From Bolinopsis microptera (Eukaryota > Ctenophora > Tentaculata > Lobata > Bolinopsidae): a stretch of 39,372 nt of DNA. Shown here one piece after another: positions 25,270 to 35,640 of this stretch. Each line of letters begins with the position of its first letter. The first letter of the stretch is position 1. Both the position numbers and the translations under genes were made by a program. The notes beneath the pieces were generated by a model. It made no database searches, had not been told where the DNA came from, and saw only the letters and a program-made list of their open reading frames with translations. The stretch is from the NCBI RefSeq assembly GCF_026151205.1, contig NW_026971816.1:1-39372 (forward strand). Direction: 5' to 3'.

Positions 25270-26760
25270 ATTTAAATTAAACCTTTTAAAAGCCGTACTC
25301 CAGCCCCTTAACGCATAAATTGTTATGCGGCGCGGCTCAAGGCGCGCACGCACGTATTATTTTATACTGTTTGCTTTCTAATAAATATCGTGCCAATGTG
25401 TACGTCTAAATTGTAAACGTTCATGTTTTGTGTAAAGTGAATCCAATTGGGACTAGTGACAAGGATAAGGACCCAAGTGCCTGTACGGCTTTTTCGGACC
25501 CCTGTGGACCACTACTCTTGAAATCACTCTACAACATTGAACATTTATATCTACTACGTCATTTGGCAATTATTGTCATTAATCTAACTTTCTAATTAAT
25601 TGCCGAGGGGGAAGAGTAAACGCTTCACATTAAAATTCAATATACAAAATTCAAAACCATCAATACGGTATTAAATATTATGGACAAGTCTATAGATCTA
25701 TTTCGTAGTCATATATTCACATGATTTGCTTTATATTATCTTAATACTGTAATGAAGTACAGTAGGATTTGTGTTTCGAGAAAGAAAGGTTGCGGTCAAA
25801 TTATTAACAAAAGTAAACAAAAGTCCATCAGGGACTCCGTGGAGTCGAAAAAGGTACACGGCTGCTGTCTGGTGCTGCTAGGCATTTATTGATCAAGATG
25901 TTTTATTGTATTAATAGGAAGACAACATTGGATAATTATAATTGCAGCGGGAAATAACTGCTTAGTGGTGTCAATTAAGTCATTAAGATACTTCCTAAGG
26001 AACTGAACCCCATACTTAGAATGTTTTATGTCATTTGTACCAACACTCAAGATAATCTTTTCAATATCGTCAGCTTCTGCAGCTGCATGAATGTACTAAG
26101 AAAATTTAATGGAATCATTACAGTCGTTTGATAAGTTCACGTGTCAAAGTAATGTTCATGGTGATCATATTTTTGGATCCCCGGTGGGCAAACACTCGTC
26201 CGAAAGGTCAAGGCAAACCTGTCGATGTTTCACCATACGAAGTAAGGCGATTTGAACATATACTCAGCTTGCAACTCAACCCATGGGACGAGACGTCGTG
26301 AGCCTCAAAATTCTTCAAAATATATTATAGCACATACCTAGTTAGCAAACAATAACACAACATACATACGATACCAAATAATGTATAATGCCATTACTAC
26401 ATTCGAAAGAAAATATATCTGCTACCTAATTTAAAAAATTGTAGAATAAACCTGAAGAAGGAGAAGGAGAGAGGGGTTTGGGAGAGGCAGAGTAGGAAAA
26501 CAACAGGATCCTGTGCCGCAGGATTTTAAAATTTGTTGTAAGATGATTCGTTTTGAAACGACTAGAGAATCGACTGTAGAGTGATTTAGCGCGACTGAGA
26601 CCGACACGAGAACATAGATTTGGTGTTTGGGTGCCCTCTGGGGATGCATTTTAGTAAAATCAACTCGACACTGTTCATGCAATGAAACTTCACCTAACCA
26701 TTCTGACAGATTACTGATGATAAGGGCCCAAATAGGGCATTGGGCAACCACTAAAACCTG
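25270..26760. mobile_element. Clean sequence island, probably mobile-element derived
   Basis: About 1.5 kb of natural-looking sequence embedded between distorted flanks. It holds the SGNH-like fragment on the minus strand at 25886-26095. A GC-rich patch lies at about 25327-25352, a short hairpin (GACTCC-GT-GGAGTC) at 25833-25846 and an AATAAA at 26445-26450. The remainder, including 26440-26760, has no recognised coding block. No terminal repeats or target-site duplications could be identified, so the mobile-element call rests on the SGNH fragment and on the island's contrast with its surroundings. Confidence 0.4.
25886..26095 (-). pseudogene. SGNH/GDSL-like hydrolase fragment (retroelement esterase type?)
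   Basis: A 69-codon minus-strand frame ends at a TAA (25886-25888) and begins directly after an in-frame TAG (26096-26098). It reads ...DIEKIILSVGTNDIKH..., then a helix, then LFPAAIIIIQCCLPI. A hydrophobic strand, G-T-N-D (residues 19-22; bases 26030-26041), about 25 residues of helix, a basic or polar FP turn and a second strand ending in LP is the order expected around block III (GxND) of SGNH hydrolases. Such domains occur as esterase-like ORF1 proteins of CR1-type LINEs and in related invertebrate element proteins. The nucleophile block (GDS) and the C-terminal DxxH block are not present. The TAG could have arisen from CAG, since open sequence (NDCNDSIKFS) continues in frame upstream. 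No ORF2 follows downstream. This is a fragment; activity is not expected. Confidence 0.6.
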
Positions 26761-28849
26761 GTTTTTGAAATTTTTTTCCCAAAAAAGTTTCCGGGGCAGG
26801 GCCCCCGGGGGAAAATAAAGGGAAAAAAAAAGGAAAAACAAAACGCCCGGTTTGTTTTTTTCCCAAAGGCCCCCCAAGTAATTTCCCCCCCCCCGGGGTT
26901 TAAATTTTACCCCTGGGGGGCCCAAAAACCGTCCCCCAAAAAGGGCGGGGGCCCCCCCCTTTTGGGAAAAAAAACAAGTAAGGGGGGAATTTGGGAAAAA
27001 ATAACCCAACTTTTCCCCCCCCAAAAACCCAAAAGAACAAAACCCCCCCCGTAACCCTCCCAAAAAAAATTTTAAAAAAAAAAAAGGGGAAAAGGGGTTT
27101 TTTAAAACAAAAAAAAAAAACAAAATAAACCAAAAAAAATTAAAAATTGCCCCAAAAAAGTTTTTAAAAAAAAATTTTTTGTAAAAAATTTTTTTAAAAT
27201 AAAAACCCCGAAAGAAGGATAGGAAAAGGGGGGTTTTTGGGGGGAAACCAAAAAAAAAAAAAGGGATTTGGGGGCCCCGAGGGTTTTTAAAAAAATTTTT
27301 TTGAAAAAATTTTCTTTTTTTAAACCCCAAGAAAAACGCCCCGGGTTGGAAAAATTTTGGGGAAAAAAGCCCCCCAAAAGGGCAAAATTGGGGGGGGCCC
27401 CCCCCGGGGGTGAAATTTTAGAAAAATCCCCAACCCCCAAAAACTTTTTTTTTACAAAAAATTTACCCAAAAAAAACCAAAAGATTTTTGGGGAAAAATT
27501 TAAACCCCCCAAAAAAAAGGGTTTTGGGGAAAAAAAAACCCCTGTTTTGGGAAACCCTTTTTTTTTGAAATGGGGGGGCCCCCGAAAATAAACCATTTCA
27601 GGGGTTTTTTTTTCTAAAAAGGAAAATCAAAAAAAAAAAAATATTTTTTTTGGGTATTCTTGCCCCAAAAAAAATTATATGTTTGGGGAAAAAATTTTTT
27701 TTAAATTTTCCCCCCTTTTTTTTGGGCCCCCGTAAAAACGTTTTTTTAAAAAGGGGGGGCCCCCGGGCCAAACATTGGGGAATTTTTCCCCCTTTTATAA
27801 AAGGGGAAAAATTTTAAAAAAACCGAAAAAAAACCCCCTTTTTTTGGGGCGTCCACAAAACTCCCCAACAGTTTCCCCTAAATTTCAGAAAGCCCCCCCC
27901 GAAAAAAGGGTATTTTGGGGGTTTTTTTCCCCTTTTTTTTTTTTTTTAAAAAAAGCTTTCCTGCCCCCCCCTTAAACCCTTTTGGGGAAAAACCCCCGAA
28001 AATTTTTAAAAAGGAAAAACCCCCACCCCCGGGGGCCCCCAACAAAATTTTTTTTAACAAAATTTTTTTAGAACCCCTTTTGAAAAAAAAAAAATTTTTT
28101 TTTTAAAAAAAATTTTTTTCCGTTTTTTTTGAGGCCCCCCCCTTTCGTTACACCCTAAAAGGCTTTTGTCCCCCCCCCTTAAACGCCCGCGGGGGCCAAA
28201 AATTCAAGAAAACCCAAAAAAAATTTTTAAAGAAAACCAACAAATTTTTTTTTTTAAACAATTAAATAAAAAAAAACAATTTTAAATAAATTACAAATTT
28301 TTTTTAATAAAAAAACAATTTTTAAAAATAAAAAAAACAAATTTTTTTTTTTTTCCCACAGAAGGAAAACAATCAATTAAAAAATTTTAAAAAAAAATTT
28401 CCGAATTTAAATTTCCAAAAAAAAATCAAATTAAAGTTTTTTTTGTCCCCCCTTTGTAAAATCAAAAAACAAAAGCCCCCTTTTAAAAAATGAAAAAAGC
28501 GGGCCCGGGCCAAAAAATTTTTTTTCCCCGCAGCCCCGCCTACTTTTGGGGGGCCCTTAAAAAAAATCAAACCCCCCCCCCGGGGGGCCCCCCCCCTTTG
28601 TCCCCGGAAAATGCAAATCCTTTATTGAACAAATTAAAACTTGGGTCAAGGTTTTTTTAAAATACAATTTTCCCCAAATTAAAAAACAATAAATCCCCCG
28701 TTAATAAGAAATATTTTTAAACAACTCCCCACAACAAATTTTTGCAATTTGGGGGCCCCGCCCATCGACCCCCAATCCCCCCCCCCCGAAAAAAAAAAAT
28801 CAAAATGTTTTTGCTTTTTTTTTTTTAAAAACTGAAAAACTTGGGGAAA

Positions 28850-28945
28850 ACGAAAAATTTGAAAAAACCCATAAAAAAACTGAAACCCGGGGAAATCTGA
28901 AAAAAACTGAAATCTGAAATCTGGGAAAAACTGAAAAAATTTTTA
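28850..28945 (+). repeat. CTGAAA-type simple repeat, degenerate
   Basis: Variants of CTGAAA(A) and ATCTGAAA recur roughly every 7-20 bases (CTGAAAAAC, ACTGAAACC, ATCTGAAA, ACTGAAATCTGAAATCTGGG, ACTGAAAAA). The best-preserved part is at 28898-28940. It lies just upstream of the kilobase repeat array. Confidence 0.5.
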
Positions 28946-29059
28946 AAAATCTTTTAAAATAAAAAATCAGGCAAAACTTGCCAGCAAAATACTTGTATTA
29001 TAGATGGCCCGGGTATCCCCCCCCCCCCCATAATTCCCCCCCCCCCTTGGCGTTTTTTA

Positions 29060-31840
29060 AAACCCCATTTGGGCACCTCCCCCTAAGAACCCTTAAAATG
29101 GGTGGGGAAATGTAAAAATTTTTGGGGGAGCTTTTCAACCCCTTTTTTTAGAAAATTTCCCCAGGGTCCCGGGTTCCCCCCACCTCAATTAAGGCCCCGG
29201 TAAAAAAGGGGACGACTTTAAAAAAGAAAAGAAAACCCCCCAATTGGAAATCGGGTCCCCGGGGGGTCAACGTGAAAAAAAAAGATTGAGGTCCCCCCTT
29301 GGGGACTAAACGTCCCCCCCCAAACTCATGTTCCCCGTTTTTTTCCCGCCTTCCCATTTGAAACCCCCGGTTTGGGAAATTTTGTTTTTTTTTTACTTTT
29401 GAATCTGGGGGGAAAGGGAAAATGTAAATGGAATTTCCCAAAAAAAACCCCCCCCCCAAAAAAAAAAGCCCAAAAATTTTTTCCTTTAGAGGAAAACTAA
29501 AAAAAATTTAAAAAAAATAAAAAGAACCGGGTTTTTCAAACCATTTTTGAATGACCGTTTTTTTCCCGAAAAAAAAAGTAAAAAAAAAATATTTCAGAAA
29601 AAAATTTTTTTAGGAAAATTAAAAAGGGGTATGGAAATTTTTTCCCCCAAAGGAAACAGGGGGGACCCCAAGCCTCCCAACCCCAAAATTTAAAAAGAGG
29701 GTTTTTTCGTCCGGGAAACTTTATTTTTTTTGATAAAAAACCCCCAAAATTTTACGAATTTGCAAATTTTTTTTTTTTTTTTTAAAAAGTTTTTTTTTTT
29801 CCCCCCCTATTTTAATTAAAAACTTTTAAAAAAAAAAAAATTTTTTTTAAAAATTTTTTCAAAATTTTTGTCCCCCCCCTCCCAAAAAATGTCCCCCAAG
29901 TGAAAAAAATTTTTTTTTTAAAAAAATTCCCCCCCCCCGGGCCAATCGTAAACATTTTTTTTTTTAAAAATTTTTGGGGTTAATTAGATAAAATTAAAAT
30001 TAAAATTTGTAATTTAAAAAAATTAAAACGATTTTTTCCTTTTTAAACCCTTTTAAAAACATTTTTTTTTTTTTTTCAAAAACTCCTTAAGGACCTTAAG
30101 TGCCCGGGGAATGGGGGGAAAATTTTTCAGCTTTTCCCCTAGACATTTAAAAAAAAATTTTAAAAAGGGGGTGGGTCCCCCCAAAACCCCCAATTAAGGT
30201 TTCCAGGTAACAGGGAGCGAAACCAAGACAGAAACCCCAATTGGATCGGGCGGGGGGCACGGGAATTTTAAGAGCCCCTGAGGTCCCCCCGTGGACTATA
30301 AAACCCCCACCAGAGGGTTCATGGGTTTTCCGGGTTTGTTCCCCCCGCCCCATTTTACCAGGTTGGATTTCCCCCAAAGCTTTTTTTATTTTGAACTGAG
30401 AATGGGGGGGAAAAAAGTAAAAATGTAATCAAATTACCCTCCCATAGAAAAAGGCCCCGATTCAATTTTTCCTGAAAAAGAAAGCAAAAAAATTTTAAAA
30501 AAAAATAAAATCCCCACCCCTTTGGGTTTTTAAAAAAACCCTTTTTTTGAAATTTTAACCGTTTTCCTGAACTAAAAAAAAAAAAAAAAAATAAATTTTT
30601 TTAGAATAAAACAGAAGGTTTTTTGGGAATTTTGGGAAAAAATTTTTTTATGAAAAAAGGGGTTAGCCCCAAGCCCTGCAGCCTAAAAAATTATTAATAA
30701 ATGAGTTAATTCCGGGCCCCCCCAAAAATTTTTTTTTTTAGATTTAAAAAAAACCCCCAAAATTTTTTTCGAATTTTTTTGGCCCCTTTTTTAAATTTTG
30801 CATATAAATTTTCCTTTTTCCCCCCCTCCAAATTTTAAAAAATAAAAATTTGAAAAAAAAAATTTTTATTTTAAAAATTTTTTTCAAAAAATTTGGGCCC
30901 AAATTCCAAAAAAAAAGTCTAAGTGAAAAAAAATTTTTTTGAAAAATTCCCCGAGCCCCCCGTAAAACTTTTTTAAATAATTTTTTTTGGTAAATTTAAA
31001 ATTAGCTAATTAAATAATTAAAACAAAATTTTTCGATTTTTTCCCCCGACGTGGAACATTTTTTCTTGCACAACTCCCCCTTTTTAAGGATCCTTAAGGG
31101 TGGGGGGAAAAAAATTTGGGGAACTTTTTTTCCCAAAAAATTTTAAGAATTAACGAAGGGTTTCCCCCCTTAACGTCCCCCCCCCCCCCCAAAAAGGGGC
31201 CCAGGTAACAGGGAGCTGAAAACCAAAAAAAAACAGAAAAACCCCCCCAAATTTGGGATCGGGGGGCCCCCCCAAAGGGCCCCCCGTGGAAATTAGGGGG
31301 GGGGAAAAAGGCACGTGGGCCATAACGTTCACCCAAGGGGTTCCCCAATGTTCTCCCCGTTTTTTCCCCCCGCCCCCCATTTTTAACCAGGTGATCCCCC
31401 CCTGGCCCTTTTTTTTTTTTTGAAATCGAGAAATGTTGGGAAAAGTAAAAATTTAAATTCTAATTTACCCCCCCCCCATAGAAAAAGCCAGATTTTCATT
31501 TTTTCTGAGAGAAAAAACAAAAAATTTTTAAACAAAATAAATCGACCGGGTTCAAACCTTTTTGAGACCGTTCCCCCGAAACTAAAAAGTAAAAATAAAA
31601 TTATTTTAAAAATTTAGAAAAGGGTTAAAAGGGGGTATGGGGTTTTTTTTCCTAGAAAAGGGAAACAGGGAGCCCCCCCCAAAACCCCCCAAAAAATTTT
31701 AAAAATGATTTTTTTTTAAATTCCCCCCGCAACTTTATTTTTAGAAAAAAAATTTCCCCATAATTTTTTAAACGAAAATTTTCATTTTTTAATTTTTTTG
31801 CAAAAAAAGGTTTTTTTTTCCCTTTTTCCCCCCATTTTTA
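29060..31840. repeat. Tandem array of ~1.0 kb units, about 2.8 copies
   Basis: Several landmarks recur at about 1 kb spacing. A CCTAAGAACCCTTAA / CCTTAAGGACCTTAAG / AAGGATCCTTAAGG element lies at 29083, 30085 and 31085. A CAATTGGAAATCGGG-like segment lies at about 29241, 30238 and 31248. CCCCGTT..CCCGCC..CCCATTT lies at about 29331, 30341 and 31352. The 'GGTAACAGGGAGC' string of copies 2 and 3 lies at 30206 and 31203. A GGGTATGG...GGAAACAGGG segment lies at 29627 and 31634, two periods apart. Similarity extends across the unit but is blurred by varying homopolymer lengths. Open frames inside the units on the minus strand share short segments (APCYL) only because the DNA is repeated. The unit matches no element I recognise; a satellite or a tandemly arrayed mobile element are both possible. 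Confidence 0.7.
31084..31097. repeat. 14-bp palindrome at a kilobase-unit landmark
   Basis: TTAAGGATCCTTAA is a perfect palindrome. The corresponding site one unit upstream (CTTAAGGACCTTAAG, 30086-30100) is the same with one base missing, and the first copy near 29083 is degraded. It may mark a unit boundary, but no function can be assigned. Confidence 0.5.
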
Positions 31841-32189
31841 AAAAAAATTTTTCCCCCCGGCCCTTGCCAAACTAATCATTTTAGGTTTAAGACCCCAGTT
31901 TTTTTTTTGTCCCCTTTCCTTGTTCCTCCCAATTAAAAAAAATTAGAAAAGAAAGCGGGGGCCTTTTTATTGAAAAAATGAAAACCCCCCGGAGGGGCCC
32001 CCCCCCGTTTAAAAATGCCTTTTTTCCCCAAAAGAAAAATTAACCATAAAAAAACGTTTTTCCCCCAAAAATTCCCCCCCTTTTTGAAAACATTTTTGGG
32101 TTTTAAAAAAATGACCTTTAAACGCGACATAAAAAAGGAAAAATTTTCCCCCGGCCCCGGGGCCCCCCCCCTCCAAAATTTTTCATTGT

Positions 32190-32280
32190 TTTTTTTTTAC
32201 GTTTTTTTTTTTTTTTACGGTTTTTTTTTTTTTTTTTACTTTTTTTTTTTTTTTTTACGTTTTTGGTTTTTTTTACGCCC
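32190..32280 (+). repeat. T-tract array with ACG spacers, period ~19
   Basis: Long T tracts are interrupted by AC(G) at 32199, 32217, 32238, 32257 and 32275, giving spacings of 18, 21, 19 and 18 bases. The regular spacing suggests a short tandem repeat of the form T(n)ACG. Tract lengths may be distorted. Confidence 0.6.
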
Positions 32281-33739
32281 CCCCCTAAAGCTGGGAGAAA
32301 ATTCCAAAATAGGGCCCCCCTTTTAAGTATATTTACTTTTTTTTAAAAAAACAAAAATTTTTAATTTAATACAAAAAAAAAAAATTACTTACTTGCTGAT
32401 TCGCCAAAAATTTTTTTTTTTGAAACGAATCTTAGAACCCCCCCAAAAAAATTTAAAAAAGGGAAAGAATTCGACTTAAAAATAAAACTAAAAAATTTTC
32501 CCAAAAAAGTTAAGAAATTTTTTCCCCCCAAAAAAGATTAAAACATAACTTTTTTTATTAAATTTAACTATGGGGAAAAAATAATGGAATAAAAATTTTT
32601 AAAAAAGATAAAAAAATAATAAAAAAATAAAAAAATTTTTTTTTCCATTTTTTATCAAGTTTGAATGAGTGGGTAAAACCCGTCCCCCCGACGATAACGA
32701 TCATCAATTTTTAAAAGACCATGTGGCCATATCCCCCCCAAAGGGGAAAAATTTTTTTTAAAGGGGAAAAAAAACCCTTTTTCTAGCCCCCCCCCAAAAA
32801 TTATAATTTTTGGAAAAACGGGGGGGCCTGAAACGTTTTTTAAAACCCCCCCCAAAAATTTTTCAGTTTAACAATTGTTATTTATTTATTTAAATATTTT
32901 TTTCCCCGAAAGACTTACTAAACGATTTTAAAGCAAAATTGCATAAAAAAATACCAACCACTGTAAAATTGAAAAATTAAGCTAAATTGTTTAATTTTTT
33001 CCCCTTTTTAAAACCAAGTGCCCAAAACCCAAATTTTAAAACGATAAATAAAAAATGAAACCCCTCCTCCCCTCCCCCAAAAATGGAAAAATGTATCAAA
33101 AAAATTTTAATCTAGTTTTAAAAATTCAAAGAAAAACCCAAATTTGCCCCCCCTTTTTTATGAAAAAAAAGAACCCTACTGTCCAAAAAAACCCTTTTAA
33201 AAACCGGCGTGTACACAAATTTTTTTAATTAAAAACATTTCAATTTTTTTTTTTTCGAAAACAAACGTTTTAATATCCGCAAATTTTTATTTTTAAAATT
33301 TATTTAAAATTTCGAAAAAAATTGGATCAAGTAAAAAAAAAAAAAACCCCTACTGATTGGAAAAAATTTTCAAAACCGAGTTTTTTTTTAATGTTCCTCT
33401 TTGGTCCCATTTCCCATGTTTTAATTTCCTGTTTTTAAAATTTTTTCCAGTTTTTTAAAGTTTAAATTCCCCCGGGGTTTTATCAAGTAAAAAAACTTTT
33501 TTTTTTTCAATTGGGAAAAAATATAAAAAAAACTAAAAAAATTAGTGCCCCCCCGGGCACGCCGGCCCGGGTGGTTTTTAAAAGTGGGGGGGTTTTAAAA
33601 ACATTTTTCCTTTTCCACGCGGAACGAACGGGGGGTTTGATTCCCCCCAAAGGGGGGCCCCCCTTTTTGGGTAAAAAGATGCCCCTTTTTGGCAACCCCC
33701 AAAACCAAAAGGGCCCCCCCCTGAAACCCCCGAAAAAAA

Positions 33740-33960
33740 AATTATAAAAAAAAATTTATTTTTTTAAAAATTTTTTTTAAAAAAATTTTTTGGGCCAATT
33801 CCCCCCAAAAAAAAGGGTTAAGTGAAAAATTTTTCGAAAAAAATTTTTCGAGCCAATACTTAAACATTTTTTTTAAAAATTTTTTTTTGGGTAATTTTTA
33901 AAAATAGCAAAAATTAAAAAAATTCAAATTTAAAACGATTGTCCCCCCCCGAGTGGAAAA
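33740..33960 (+). repeat. Dispersed copy of the 3' part of the ~1 kb unit
   Basis: The order AATTCC-A(n)-TAAGTGAAA, T/A block, GAGCCAA..TAAAC, T-rich block, TTGGGTAATTT, AT block, AAAACGATT resembles 29885-30035 and 30900-31045 in the kilobase array. The match breaks down past 33960. This suggests that the unit, or an element it derives from, also occurs outside the array. Confidence 0.45.
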
Positions 33961-35460
33961 TTTTTTTTTTCGGACAAAAGTTTTTTTCCCTTCCGATAAG
34001 ATAAAAAACCCCCCCGCTTTTTTGTTTAAAACCCCCTACGATGTTTTTTCCCTTGGAAAAAAAATTTTTGAAAAAAACAAAAAAAGGGGGGGAAAAAAAA
34101 GGGAAAAAAAGTACAAAAAAATGGGGCCCCTTTAAAAAACCATGGGGGGAAAAAAATTTTTGGGGAAAAAAGTTTAGTCCCCCCCGCCCCAAAAAAACGT
34201 CCCATTAAAAAACCTTTTTGGGAAACTTTTTTTTTTTTGTCCCGTAAAAAATCGAATTTTTTTCAGACGCTTTTAGCTTTTTAAAATATAGTAAACATTT
34301 TTTCACTCCCCCGGGGTTTTTCCCCAAAGTCCCCCCTATCAAAACCGCCAAAAAAATAAAGACCCCCCAAATTAAGGGTTTTAACGTGGGGGACGTCCCC
34401 CCGGTTTTTTTCCCCGACAGTTTGGCACGATACTGGAAATAGACCCCGGTGCCTGCAAGTCCCCCCCCCCCAGGGGAAAAGGAAAAAATTTTGGCCTAGG
34501 GAAAAGGCCCCTTTTTTTTTAAAAAAAACCGACGTGGCGGACGGGCCCTGAGGAAATTTTTGGGCCCCCGGTTATCCCCTTTGGCCCAAAAGCCTTTTTA
34601 AAAAAAAACTAACGTACCTTTGGGGCCCCTTTAACATTCCCCCCCAACCCCCAATGAAACAACAGCCCCCCCATGGGACCCAACAGCCCCCAAATAAAAA
34701 GGGGCCCCCGGGGCCCCTTTAAAAAATTTTCCCGCAAAAAAAAAATAGGGGGGAAAACCTTTTTTTTTCCTTTTTTTAAAAACCCCCTGAGTTTTTTTAA
34801 AAAAATACAATTTTTCAGGGGGAGTTACCCTCAAACGGGAAAAAGTGGGAAATAGAAGGGGGGGATCTTGGGGGGTACACCTTTTTGAAATTAGGACTAT
34901 AGGGGGAGCTTGGGGAAGGGGGCGATTTAGGTGGTAAAAATGGGGGGCCCCTTTTCCCCTACTCCCGCCGGGGGGAAACAAAAATGCAGGAGGAAATCCC
35001 CCCCCCGGCCCTTTTTTGGGTTTTTTTACCTCCACCCCACAATACTCCCCCAAACCCTCCCCCACCCTCACCCCCAAAAAAAACTTTTCCCTGTTTTAAA
35101 ATCCCCCCCTCGCTGCTGAAAACCCCAAGGTGGGGGGGAAACCCCAAAAAACCCCGGGACTTTGGGCCCCCGGTTTTGGGGAGACAGTTTGAAAAACCTG
35201 TAAAAGGGGTGGGAGGGTCCCCCAACATACTGCCCTTTTCCCCAAAAAATTTTGGGGTTTTCGATAAAACCCCGGGGGCTCAAAAATGGAAACGAAAGAA
35301 AACCCTTTTTCAAAGAAAAAGGGTTTCGATCTCTTCCCCGAGACACAGCTCTGAAATTTAAAAACGGAACACAATTACAATTTTCCAGGGGGAAACCCCA
35401 AATTTTAAAAACAAAGGCGTTTCCCTTTTGCGATAGGAAAAAAAAGCGACAAATAGCGCG

Positions 35461-35640
35461 GGATGGCGAAACAAACCCCCCCTGGATAGCGACAAAATTA
35501 AACGAACCATAAAATTTTTGGCGCTGGGCCCCAACTTTTTTCCGCCCCTGGAAAAGCGAACAACTACGGGTTTGGGATGGCGAAAACTGCCCCTGGGTGG
35601 CGACAACTCCCCTGGATGGCGAAAAACCCCCTTGGGTAAA
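35461..35640 (+). repeat. Minisatellite, unit ~19-20 bp (GGATGGCGACAACTCCCCT)
   Basis: GGATGGCGA-type units start at 35461, 35484 (GGATAGCGA), 35575, 35595 (GGGTGGCGA), 35614 and, degraded, 35634. Consecutive spacing in the second half is 20, 19 and 20 bases. Between the two groups, around 35545-35574, a diverged unit (CCCCTGGAAAAGCGAACAAC) is visible, and related pieces (GCGATAGG, GCGACAAATAGCG) extend back to about 35430. The non-multiple-of-three period argues against a coding repeat. Confidence 0.7.

Noticed and set aside
26431-27330. A 299-codon minus-strand open frame, one of the two longest in the window
   Set aside because: Most of its residues are F, G, K and P from TTT, GGG, AAA and CCC runs, and it crosses the clean/noisy boundary near 26760. 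Its clean part (26431-26760) shows no recognised domain.
29148-31348. Minus-strand frames in successive kilobase units sharing a short APCYL-containing segment
   Set aside because: The similarity follows from the repeated DNA. Frames differ in length and phase between units, and no known domain is visible.
33590-33660. tRNA-like T-arm (GGGGGTTTGATTCCCCC) at about 33633-33649
   Set aside because: No matching acceptor stem, D-arm or convincing anticodon arm could be paired around it. The stem consists of G and C runs of doubtful length.
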